Shown here: positions 1 through 6,265 of the stretch, piece after piece | Layout of the letters: each line of letters starts with the position of its first letter | Numbering within the stretch: position 1 is the stretch's first letter | DNA from: an uncultured Bacillaceae bacterium | GTDB taxonomy: Bacteria; Bacillota; Bacilli; Bacillales; Amphibacillaceae | Direction: 5' to 3' | Assembly (NCBI GenBank): GCA_945639745.1 | Contig: CALZEK010000014.1 | Span: 1-14,378 of the forward strand | Length of the DNA stretch: 14,378 nt | Notes under the pieces: generated by a model | What the model saw: only the letters and a program-made list of their open reading frames with translations | Databases searched by the model: none | What the model was told of the DNA's origin: nothing | Translations under genes and position numbers: made by a program

Positions 1-90
1 TTAAATTCATTCTTGACATTTAATAGTTGTTCTGTTCAGTTTTCAAGGAGCAAATTCATTTAATCACTTGTGTAACTTAAATAGCGACAA
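1..90 (-). other. rRNA operon leader (16S gene beyond left edge)
   Basis: On the minus strand this stretch contains a TGCTCCTTGAAAACTGAAC string (about 34-52), the boxA-like antitermination motif that Bacillales carry ahead of 16S and in rRNA spacers. A 9-base repeat, AATGAATTT, occurs at 52-60 and again at 3-11. The orientation and the promoter at 96-124 imply a 16S rRNA gene starting just left of the window. No mature rRNA sequence is present here. The boxA resemblance is seen; the 16S gene is inferred from family knowledge. Confidence 0.75.
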
Positions 91-95
91 GAATA

Positions 96-124
96 AATAT
101 ACCACACAAATATAAGTTATGCAA
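96..124 (-). promoter_or_regulatory. Sigma-A promoter of the rRNA operon
   Basis: On the minus strand, TTGCAT (119-124) and TATATT (96-101) are separated by exactly 17 bases. Transcription would start near 88-90 and run into the boxA-containing leader. The promoter sits only about 20 bases beyond the kbaA stop, with no hairpin terminator between them. A second upstream rRNA promoter inside kbaA cannot be excluded. Confidence 0.7.
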
Positions 125-142
125 CTTTTATCTTTTCGCTAT

Positions 143-817
143 TTATGACTTATTTGATTGTTGTTTTTTATTCATTTTTGTTTTTCTTTTTTGTTCACGT
201 TGTTTAAGTCGTTTGGCTTGTCTTCTTTGATGTTCTTTATCTACTTTAGTTACGTAATGTAAAGTAATTAATTGATAAGCATTAGCACTTAATAGCGTTG
301 GTAGCACAAGCAACATATATTGGAAATCTCCACCTCGCAAAACGGGTGTCCATTCTAATACTGTCATTACTATCATTAAAAATAACGCTGGAATTATTGC
401 TGTGAAATTTGTTTGTTTATATTTAATATAAGCAACAATCGCTCCAAAAATTACGATTATAGCTGTTAATAATATATAAGTACTTAACGATATAAATTCT
501 TTTGGTGGCACATAAATTAACGAAGCAACTACTAATATAACTAATAACAATTGAACAGTAGGCCATAATGCCTTGAATAAGGCTCCACCATATTGATTAA
601 TAAATAAATACGCAAAAAAGCCCGTTTGACTTACAACTGTAAATACTAAAGCATAACCAAGAAAGAATAAGGTTACACCTGTCAGTTCTTTCAGATTTAC
701 TGGATTTAAATATTCCGCATACTCGTTTGACATGACAAAAAAACTTGTTATTAAGCCAATAAGCCCGCCTATAAATAAAGTTTTAAAAAACATTTGTACT
801 AATTTACGACTATTCAA
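143..817 (-). CDS. kbaA: KinB-signalling pathway activation protein KbaA
   Basis: Predicted integral membrane protein of 224 residues. About six hydrophobic segments are followed by a strongly basic tail rich in Lys, Arg and Gln (roughly the last 30 residues). In Bacillus subtilis KbaA is needed for activation of the membrane kinase KinB in the sporulation phosphorelay. The assignment rests on the N-terminal RKLVQMFFKTLFIGG segment, the membrane pattern, the size (Bacillus KbaA is about 200 residues) and the position between salA and an rRNA operon. I chose the TTG at 817 because AGGAGG lies eight bases ahead of it; the longer frame to 850 begins at a TTG with no ribosome site and would run through that Shine-Dalgarno sequence. 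It is separated from salA by a terminator, so it probably has its own weak promoter or depends on read-through. Retention without the usual sporulation neighbours is odd. Confidence 0.8.
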   Translation of the reverse strand: MNSRKLVQMFFKTLFIGGLIGLITSFFVMSNEYAEYLNPVNLKELTGVTLFFLGYALVFTVVSQTGFFAYLFINQYGGALFKALWPTVQLLLVILVVASLIYVPPKEFISLSTYILLTAIIVIFGAIVAYIKYKQTNFTAIIPALFLMIVMTVLEWTPVLRGGDFQYMLLVLPTLLSANAYQLITLHYVTKVDKEHQRRQAKRLKQREQKRKTKMNKKQQSNKS

Positions 818-863
818 ACTGCCTTCCTCCTGCTGCTTGTAATCTCTCAATTTATCAGATAAT

Positions 864-900
864 AAAAGTTAGTTAATTGGTAATCAATTAACTAACTTTT
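864..900 (-). terminator. Terminator after salA
   Basis: Perfect 16-bp inverted repeat, AAAAGTTAGTTAATTG (864-879) against 885-900, with a 5-base loop. The stem is AT-rich, and on the minus strand it ends in CTTTT followed by ATTATC. It lies ten bases beyond the second salA stop (910-912) and before kbaA. Its position after the outer stop, not the inner one, agrees with the original 3' end of salA being at 910. Confidence 0.75.
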
Positions 901-909
901 ATTTTACCT

Positions 910-987
910 TTACTCTTCTAATTGCGCAATTATTTTTGCTGCCATACGATGGTATTCTTTACCATTTGGATGATCTTCTTTATAAAT
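910..987 (-). pseudogene. Detached in-frame 3' end of salA/mrp
   Basis: Directly after the salA stop at 988-990, the same frame stays open for 25 codons and ends at TAA (910-912). It reads IYKEDHPNGKEYHRMAAK and a few more residues, ending in LEE. The HPNGKEY-x9-IA pattern resembles the usual Mrp/SalA C-terminus, where a (S/G)IY..DHP.G..Y segment follows the FAP/YAP motif. Adding it restores 350 residues, close to the usual length of about 350. It would be translated only by read-through or if the stop is a sequencing error. Confidence 0.8.
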
Positions 988-1962
988 TTAAGGTGCAAAT
1001 ACATCTTCATCTAAATAAGGTTGATTTAATGGTAGACGTCCTAATACTTTAGTTTTTAATACATCAGCTAGGTTATCTCCTCCACCGCTTCCAAAGACAT
1101 ATTCTTTTTCACCTGTTAACTCACTCTCAAAGTAAGCCATGTTTTCAACAACACCTAGTATTTTATGATCTGTTTTAAGAGCCATTTGCCCTGCTCTTGC
1201 GGCAACAAATGCTGCTGTTGGATGTGGTGTTGTCACAATCACTTCATTACACGATGGAATTAATTCATGTACGTCCATTGCGATATCTCCTGTGCCGGGT
1301 GGTAAATCTAAAAGTAAATAATCTAAATCTCCCCACTCAACTTCATTAAAGAAGTTATTTAACATTTTTCCAAGCATTGGACCTCTCCAAATAATTGGTG
1401 AGTTATCTTCAACAAAGAAACCCATTGAAATAACTTTAACACCAAATCGTTCAACTGGAATTATTTTTTCTCCTCGAACAGCTGGAATATTTTCAATTCC
1501 CATCATATCAGGCACACTAAATCCATAAATATCAGCATCAATAATACCGACTTTTTTACCTAAGCGCATCAGTGACATAGCTAAGTTAACTGTAACGGTT
1601 GATTTACCTACGCCGCCTTTTCCACTTGCTATCGCTACAAAGTGAGGTTGTTTTTCTCCTGCTAAAATAGAATCTGTTTCTTCACTTGTTGGTTGATATT
1701 TCTTGATAATTTCTTCTGGTAACTGTTCAAAACGAAGGCCAACTGTATTAGCACCGTTTTTCTTTAAAATACCAACGATTTCTTGTTGAAGCGTCATTTG
1801 TTCAGCTGTGTTTGGCTCACCAATTGCAAGTTTAACACTAACATGTTTCTTTTCTTCTCTGATTGTCACTTCAACAATTCCTTCTGTTTCTTTTAATGTT
1901 GCATGTAAAAAGGGATCTCTTACATTATTTAAAAGCTCTATTACCTCTTCTTTTGTTAACAA
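988..1962 (-). CDS. salA: SalA/Mrp-family P-loop ATPase, C-terminus truncated by an in-frame stop
   Basis: Cytoplasmic deviant-Walker ATPase of the Mrp/NBP35 family, 324 residues as encoded. An N-terminal MIP18/DUF59-like domain (about 1-85) precedes the ATPase domain: SGKGGVGKS near 113-121, IDADIYG near 141-147 and LLDLPPGTGD near 217-226. Canonical Mrp iron-sulfur carriers have a CxxC pair after the VENM motif. Here that place reads YFESELTGEKEYVFG with no cysteine, as in the Bacillus SalA type, so a regulatory rather than Fe-S scaffold role is more likely. B. subtilis SalA represses scoC. The start is TTG at 1962, with GGAAGGTG seven bases ahead. The frame ends early at TAA (988-990) after FAP; the missing 25 codons are still readable at 910-987. 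Family assignment is sure, gene name fairly sure, functionality doubtful. Confidence 0.88.
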   Translation of the reverse strand: MLTKEEVIELLNNVRDPFLHATLKETEGIVEVTIREEKKHVSVKLAIGEPNTAEQMTLQQEIVGILKKNGANTVGLRFEQLPEEIIKKYQPTSEETDSILAGEKQPHFVAIASGKGGVGKSTVTVNLAMSLMRLGKKVGIIDADIYGFSVPDMMGIENIPAVRGEKIIPVERFGVKVISMGFFVEDNSPIIWRGPMLGKMLNNFFNEVEWGDLDYLLLDLPPGTGDIAMDVHELIPSCNEVIVTTPHPTAAFVAARAGQMALKTDHKILGVVENMAYFESELTGEKEYVFGSGGGDNLADVLKTKVLGRLPLNQPYLDEDVFAP

Positions 1963-2021
1963 TTTATTACACCTTCCCTATATATAATCGCTTATCGCGA
2001 GTTAATTTTTTTATTAAATTA

Positions 2022-2030
2022 AGTATAACA
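2022..2030 (-). promoter_or_regulatory. Extended -10 promoter of salA
   Basis: On the minus strand TGTTATACT gives a TATACT -10 box with the TGn extension, about 60 bases before the salA start. I see no good -35 box at the expected distance, which is tolerable for an extended -10 promoter. Confidence 0.4.
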
Positions 2031-2111
2031 TATATCACCTTAATTTCTTCCTAAAGTGATTAAGTCTCTTTTTCTAAAAAAATCATCTTATTTATTTCAT
2101 TTCATTATCTT

Positions 2112-2140
2112 TCGACAGACTGCCGTTTAATGCGTATAAT
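2112..2140 (+). promoter_or_regulatory. Sigma-A promoter of the AI-2E-family permease gene
   Basis: TCGACA (2112-2117) and a perfect TATAAT (2135-2140) are separated by 17 bases. The start codon follows 38 bases after the -10 box. The promoter is divergent from that of salA. Confidence 0.65.
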
Positions 2141-2177
2141 AAAGATTAATTATTTAAAATGAAAGATGGGTGAGTCT

Positions 2178-3257
2178 ATGACAAAAAAACTTTGGTTTCA
2201 ATTAGGTGTTGGCATTTTATTAGCTCTGATAATTATTAAATTTTTAGTCGATGTCAAATGGGTTTTTTCACCACTTATTATTATTAGCAAAACGATTTTC
2301 ATGCCTATCTTGATAGCTGGTGTACTCTTTTATATTTCTAAACCTTTACAAATAATTTTAGAGAAATGGAAATTTCCTAGATGGGGGAGTATTATTGTTA
2401 TCTTTGCTTTATTAACAGCAATGGTTTGGGTTGCAATTTCAATTATTGGGCCTCCCGTTGTCGAACAAGTAAATAATTTAACAATCAATTTACCTTCATT
2501 AATTAACGAATCAAATAGACTTGTTATTTCTTTGCTTGAGCAAGCTGGCGATTTACCCGCTTGGTTAAATGACGGCGTAAAAAGCATTACTGATTCATTG
2601 AATGATATTGCTCTTAACTTTGGAAAATGGTTTGTTCACTTTTTCCAATCGGTGCTTCAAGGTGCTTTTGTTGTTGTACTTGTTCCTTTCTTCTTATTAT
2701 TTATGTTGAAAGACCATGAAAAATTCTTACCTTTTGTTACAAGTTTCTTCACAGGAAAAAAGAAAGAATGGTTAACTAAAACATTAAAAGATATTGATGA
2801 GGTATTAAGCTTATACATTCAAGGTCAAATTCTAATTGCATTTATATTAGCGGTCTTATTATTTATTGGTTACTCAATTATTGATTTGAATTTCGCTTTA
2901 TTACTCGCAATATTTGCTTTGTTTATGAATGTTATTCCATTTTTTGGTCCATGGATAGCATTTGTTCCGGCTTTAATAATTGGTTTCTTCCAAGAGCCTG
3001 TCTTAGCAATCTGGGTAGCGGTAATTACACTTATTGCTCAACAAACAGACTCTAATTTAATTACACCTAACGTCATGGGGAAAACATTGCATATTCATCC
3101 TTTAACGATTATTACTATTTTACTTGCAGCTGGTAATATCGCTGGATTCTTAGGTATTTTATTAGCTATTCCCGCGTACGCAGTCATTAAAGCAATTATT
3201 AGTAATATTTATGAAGTTCGTAAAGAAATTCAAAAAACTGCCACTCAAGACGCATAA
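2178..3257 (+). CDS. AI-2E transporter (PerM/YdbI-like) family membrane protein
   Basis: Predicted 359-residue polytopic membrane protein of the AI-2E exporter/PerM superfamily (PF01594). Hydrophobic segments near the N-terminus (two), near residue 60 and through the C-terminal half flank a soluble amphipathic region (about 85-155), the usual layout of the family. Characteristic parts are the central LVPFFLLFMLKD, then NVIPFFGPWIAFVPA, and the C-terminal run from QQTDSNLITPNVMG to the LAIP motif. Characterised members include the AI-2 exporter TqsA and Na+/H+ antiporters, so the substrate is not predictable. I chose ATG at 2178 over 2166 because GGG at 2168-2170, within GGGTGAG, is spaced seven bases from it, whereas 2166 has no ribosome site. 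It stands alone, with its own promoter and a shared terminator. The orthologous place in B. subtilis holds cwlD. Confidence 0.85.
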   Translation: MTKKLWFQLGVGILLALIIIKFLVDVKWVFSPLIIISKTIFMPILIAGVLFYISKPLQIILEKWKFPRWGSIIVIFALLTAMVWVAISIIGPPVVEQVNNLTINLPSLINESNRLVISLLEQAGDLPAWLNDGVKSITDSLNDIALNFGKWFVHFFQSVLQGAFVVVLVPFFLLFMLKDHEKFLPFVTSFFTGKKKEWLTKTLKDIDEVLSLYIQGQILIAFILAVLLFIGYSIIDLNFALLLAIFALFMNVIPFFGPWIAFVPALIIGFFQEPVLAIWVAVITLIAQQTDSNLITPNVMGKTLHIHPLTIITILLAAGNIAGFLGILLAIPAYAVIKAIISNIYEVRKEIQKTATQDA

Positions 3258-3275
3258 TCATAAACTTTTTATCTG

Positions 3276-3314
3276 AAAATCCTGATTACTATTAATAGTA
3301 ATCAGGATTTTTTA
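3276..3314. terminator. Bidirectional terminator between the permease and lysine dehydrogenase genes
   Basis: A 36-base perfect palindrome at 3276-3311, AAAATCCTGATTACTATT and its complement, gives a stem of about 16 bp with a TTAA loop, flanked by T-runs on both strands. It begins 18 bases after the plus-strand permease stop and abuts the minus-strand stop of the lysine dehydrogenase gene (3312-3314), so it serves both convergent genes. Confidence 0.9.
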
Positions 3315-4463
3315 GCTTATCATATTTTCTTTTATAATGATATTTCGCTTCTTCATCTCCTCAATATATAAATCACCTGGCACAATCTGTTCTGGTGGAT
3401 AAACCCCGCCTTTGGTAATTACGCCACTTGCTATCATTTGAGCAACAATAGAAATCGTGTTGGATGTTGCTCTAGCCATCGCGGTAACTTGTAATCTCTC
3501 ATTTTTATGAACAATCATTTCATATGTGTACTTCAACTCTTTTTTGTCTTTTTCACCATTAACAACAACTCTTAATAAAACAACATCTTGCGCCTTGCCT
3601 AATTCTACAATTGGATCCAATACTTTTAAAAGCACCTTTTTAGGATTAATTAATTGACCGTCAATTTCAACTTCATAATCATTTTTTGTTAAATTTAAAT
3701 CAACTAGTAATTGAAATTTTTTTGCATGATTAGGATAACGAATCGTTTTATATTCTAGAGTTTCTAGATAAGGATAAGTTATAGATAACGTTGACGTTCC
3801 ACCAGATGTGTGAAACGCTTCTAATGGTCCAAATTTATCAAAATATATGGGTTCAATTTCTGATAAAGAAGGGACTTCTTGTTTAACACCATTTCTAATA
3901 ATTAATGAAGGATCTGTATAATGATCTAATACGCTTTCCATCGAAAATACATGTTTATATTCGATGGGTGCTTCCGGCCTTAAAGGAATACCTCCTACAT
4001 AAAGCTTTATTTCTTTAGCTTCTGTTAATTTTCCAACTCCATAACCAGTCAATATATTAATCATACCAGGTGCTACGCCTAAATCTGGAATAATCGTTAC
4101 ATTGGCTTGTTTTGCTTCTTCATTTAATTGTAATACTTTATCAGTTATATGACCTATATGCCCACCTAAATCAACAGCATGTGTCCCAACTCGGATAGCC
4201 GTTTGTGCTACACTTTCATTAAATGAATAAAACAAGGCATTTACAATAACATCGAAATGTTTTATATAATTCTCTAAGGCCTCTTTATCTGTCGCATTAA
4301 CTTGATAGGCTGTTAATTTATTTGAATTTAAATGGTGACACACTTGATTTACTCGTTCAAAGTCAACATCTGCTAGACCTACTTCTGTAATATCTTTATT
4401 TAAAATCAAGTCTCTTACGACTTCTTTTCCCATTAAACCGGCACCTAAGACCCCTATTTTCAT
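3312..4463 (-). CDS. L-lysine 6-dehydrogenase (saccharopine dehydrogenase-like fold)
   Basis: Cytoplasmic NAD(P)-dependent oxidoreductase, 383 residues. It would oxidatively deaminate the epsilon-amino group of L-lysine to allysine, which cyclises to piperideine-6-carboxylate (EC 1.4.1.18). The N-terminal Rossmann domain shows GAGLMG (7-12), an acidic ADVD (31-34), NALF (75-78), DLGGHIGH (98-105) and PDLGVAPGM (126-134). The C-terminal catalytic domain has [16 protein letters not shown] and a terminal [12 protein letters not shown] motif. From memory these match the Geobacillus stearothermophilus lysine 6-dehydrogenase rather than saccharopine dehydrogenase or carboxynorspermidine synthase. 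The start is ATG at 4463, with an AGGAGGAGGAAG ribosome site. It follows the aldehyde dehydrogenase gene by 52 bases without a hairpin, so the two form an operon. Saccharopine-type activity is the main alternative. Confidence 0.85.
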   Translation of the reverse strand: MKIGVLGAGLMGKEVVRDLILNKDITEVGLADVDFERVNQVCHHLNSNKLTAYQVNATDKEALENYIKHFDVIVNALFYSFNESVAQTAIRVGTHAVDLGGHIGHITDKVLQLNEEAKQANVTIIPDLGVAPGMINILTGYGVGKLTEAKEIKLYVGGIPLRPEAPIEYKHVFSMESVLDHYTDPSLIIRNGVKQEVPSLSEIEPIYFDKFGPLEAFHTSGGTSTLSITYPYLETLEYKTIRYPNHAKKFQLLVDLNLTKNDYEVEIDGQLINPKKVLLKVLDPIVELGKAQDVVLLRVVVNGEKDKKELKYTYEMIVHKNERLQVTAMARATSNTISIVAQMIASGVITKGGVYPPEQIVPGDLYIEEMKKRNIIIKENMIS

Positions 4464-4515
4464 TTTAACTTCCTCCTCCTATCACTCCTCATTTCTTTAA
4501 TTCAAAAGCTTACTA

Positions 4516-6003
4516 TTAATCGATATCAATCTGAGCACGTTGTAACTTGCTACTATAATCTACATAAATTGCTTTCCATTCCGTAAACACATCTAACGCT
4601 TGAACGCCCGAATCGCGATGACCATTTCCAGTTCCTTTTGTCCCACCAAATGGTAAGTGTATTTCAGCTCCTGTTGTCCCAGCGTTTACATAGACAATAC
4701 CCGTATCTAAATCACGCTGCGCCGCAAATACTTTGTTAACGTCTTTTGTAAATATAGCACTCGACAAGCCATACATTACTTGATTATTAGTTGTAATTGC
4801 TTCTTCAAAGCTTTTGACGGGAATTAGCGAAACAACAGGGCCAAATATTTCTTCTTGGGCAATTCTCATATCAATCCTTGCATTCGTAAACAAGGTTGGT
4901 TCAAAATAAAAGCCTGCTTGATAATTTTCTCCTGTCAATACTTTACCACCTACAGCAAGCTTAGCTCCTTCTTCTTTACCGATTTCAATATAATTAGCTA
5001 TCTTATTCATTGCCGCTTGATTAATAATAGGACCCACTTTTATCCCGGACTTTAATCCATTTCCAATTGTCAATGTAGCCATTTCTTCAATGAGACGCTT
5101 TTCAAGTTTTTCTTTGACGTCTTCATGAACAATAACACGACTACATGCTGTACAGCGCTGACCACTTGTTCCAAACGCACTCCATAAAATTCCTTCTACA
5201 GCCAGTTCAATATCAGCATCATCCATAACAATCACGGCATTTTTCCCGCCCATTTCTAACGACACTTTCTTTAAGTTGCGTCCACACTCTGTCGCAATAT
5301 GACGTCCTGTTTCTGTTGAACCAGTGAATGAAATCACTTTAATATCTGGATGTTCAACCATCGCGCTCCCAACATCCGAACCTCGTCCAAACACAACATT
5401 TAACACACCTTTAGGCAACCCTGCCTCTTCAAAAATACGAGCAAGTTCATATGCCATGATTGGCGTTTCTGTAGCAGGCTTCCAGACAACTGCATTTCCA
5501 GATATGATTGCCGGAAATGACTTCCAAGACGCAATTGCAATTGGAAAATTCCAAGGCGTAATTAAACCTACAACACCTATCGGAGACCGAACGCTCATTG
5601 CAAATTTATTTTGCAATTCTGCTGGTGTTGTTTGACCAAACAAACGTCTACCTTCACCTGCCATATAAAATGCCATATCAATTCCTTCTTGTACCTCGCC
5701 ACGCGCTTCTTCAAGTACTTTTCCATTTTCCAATGTGAGAAGTTCTGATAAGTGTTCTTTTCGTTCCGCCATAATTTGTCCTACTTTATAAAGTAATTCT
5801 CCCCGAACAGGTGCGGGAACTTGAGCCCAAGACTTTTGTGCTTCTTTAGCTGCGTTAACTGCTTCAGAAACTGTATCACTCGTTGATAAAGGAACTTCTG
5901 TAATGACTTCTCCTGTTGCTGGATTAATAACATTAGCTAATTCACCATTATATTTGATCCATTCACCATTAATATAATTTGATAACTGCTTTACTTTCAT
6001 CAT
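4516..6003 (-). CDS. NAD(P)-dependent aldehyde dehydrogenase, probable piperideine-6-carboxylate (aminoadipate-semialdehyde) dehydrogenase
   Basis: Full-length aldehyde dehydrogenase of 495 residues with every core element. These are PWNFP with oxyanion Asn152, the cofactor lysine in WKPATETP (Lys175), FTGSTETG (226-233), the general base in LEMGGKN (Glu250), nucleophile Cys284 in GQRCTACSR, and EEIFGP (384-389). The C-terminal GAEIHLPFGGTKGTGNG block (445-461) is the region that shapes the substrate pocket. It is of the sort seen in semialdehyde dehydrogenases acting on aminoadipate or ketoglutarate semialdehydes. With the downstream lysine 6-dehydrogenase the most economical reaction is allysine/piperideine-6-carboxylate to L-2-aminoadipate. 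The start ATG (6003) has GGAGGG six bases ahead; a second ATG follows at once. It is the first gene of a two-gene operon with a leader of about 170 bases containing a cre-like site. The family is certain; the substrate is inferred from context. Confidence 0.85.
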   Translation of the reverse strand: MMKVKQLSNYINGEWIKYNGELANVINPATGEVITEVPLSTSDTVSEAVNAAKEAQKSWAQVPAPVRGELLYKVGQIMAERKEHLSELLTLENGKVLEEARGEVQEGIDMAFYMAGEGRRLFGQTTPAELQNKFAMSVRSPIGVVGLITPWNFPIAIASWKSFPAIISGNAVVWKPATETPIMAYELARIFEEAGLPKGVLNVVFGRGSDVGSAMVEHPDIKVISFTGSTETGRHIATECGRNLKKVSLEMGGKNAVIVMDDADIELAVEGILWSAFGTSGQRCTACSRVIVHEDVKEKLEKRLIEEMATLTIGNGLKSGIKVGPIINQAAMNKIANYIEIGKEEGAKLAVGGKVLTGENYQAGFYFEPTLFTNARIDMRIAQEEIFGPVVSLIPVKSFEEAITTNNQVMYGLSSAIFTKDVNKVFAAQRDLDTGIVYVNAGTTGAEIHLPFGGTKGTGNGHRDSGVQALDVFTEWKAIYVDYSSKLQRAQIDID

Positions 6004-6220
6004 CTCGTACCCTCCTAAAATTATAATTTAAATCGTTTAAATAAATTAATTTTAAAATGAGCTTTATTTGACATGCGACATTTAACAAATTCTTTCCATT
6101 AATACACCCTCTAAAAAGATAGCGCTTACATAATAGGTAATATCTTTAAAATTTATTTAATTAATTATCTTCTCATTAGATTTAGTATAGTACAGTTAAG
6201 TAGGTCAAACAATAACTTTA
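6004..6220 (-). promoter_or_regulatory. Promoter and long leader of the lysine-degradation operon
   Basis: On the minus strand TTGTTT (6207-6212) and TATACT (6184-6189) are 17 bases apart, giving a sigma-A promoter with a start near 6176 and an untranslated leader of about 170 bases. The leader holds a cre-like site (6117-6130). It also holds a well-spaced ribosome site (AGAGGGTG, 6105-6112) before a five-codon frame at 6082-6099, and a second five-codon frame abutting it (6064-6081). I looked for the lysine riboswitch core and did not find it. Confidence 0.55.
6117..6130 (-). promoter_or_regulatory. Candidate CcpA cre site in the lysine-operon leader
   Basis: TGTAAGCGCTATCT on the minus strand matches the consensus TGWAANCGNTNWCA at every fixed position but the last. 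It lies about 45-60 bases downstream of the predicted start, where CcpA would block elongation, consistent with glucose repression of amino-acid catabolism. Confidence 0.5.
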
Positions 6221-6221
6221 T

Positions 6222-6257
6222 AAAAAACACTTCTTAGAACTATGCTAAGAAGTGTTT
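6222..6257 (-). terminator. Terminator of the TAXI-TRAP operon
   Basis: A perfect 13-bp stem, AAACACTTCTTAG (6225-6237) paired with 6245-6257, has a 7-base loop and on the minus strand is followed by a run of T. It lies just beyond the TRAP permease stop and upstream of the lysine-operon promoter. Confidence 0.88.
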
Positions 6258-6265
6258 CAAAGTTA

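Noticed and set aside
13..18. TTGACA on the plus strand resembling a -35 box
   Set aside because: It lies in the rRNA leader of the opposite strand, and no -10 box follows at 16-18 bases.
1863..2054. 63-codon plus-strand frame overlapping the salA start
   Set aside because: Antisense to conserved coding sequence, no ribosome site, low-complexity hydrophobic product.
4855..5635. Plus-strand frames inside the aldehyde dehydrogenase gene
   Set aside because: Antisense shadows of a conserved gene without start signals or family resemblance.
6004..6180. Lysine riboswitch in the leader of the lysine-degradation operon
   Set aside because: AGAGGGTG resembles one short piece of the L-box core, but the other conserved segments and the multi-stem junction are not visible, and such riboswitches normally govern synthesis and uptake genes.
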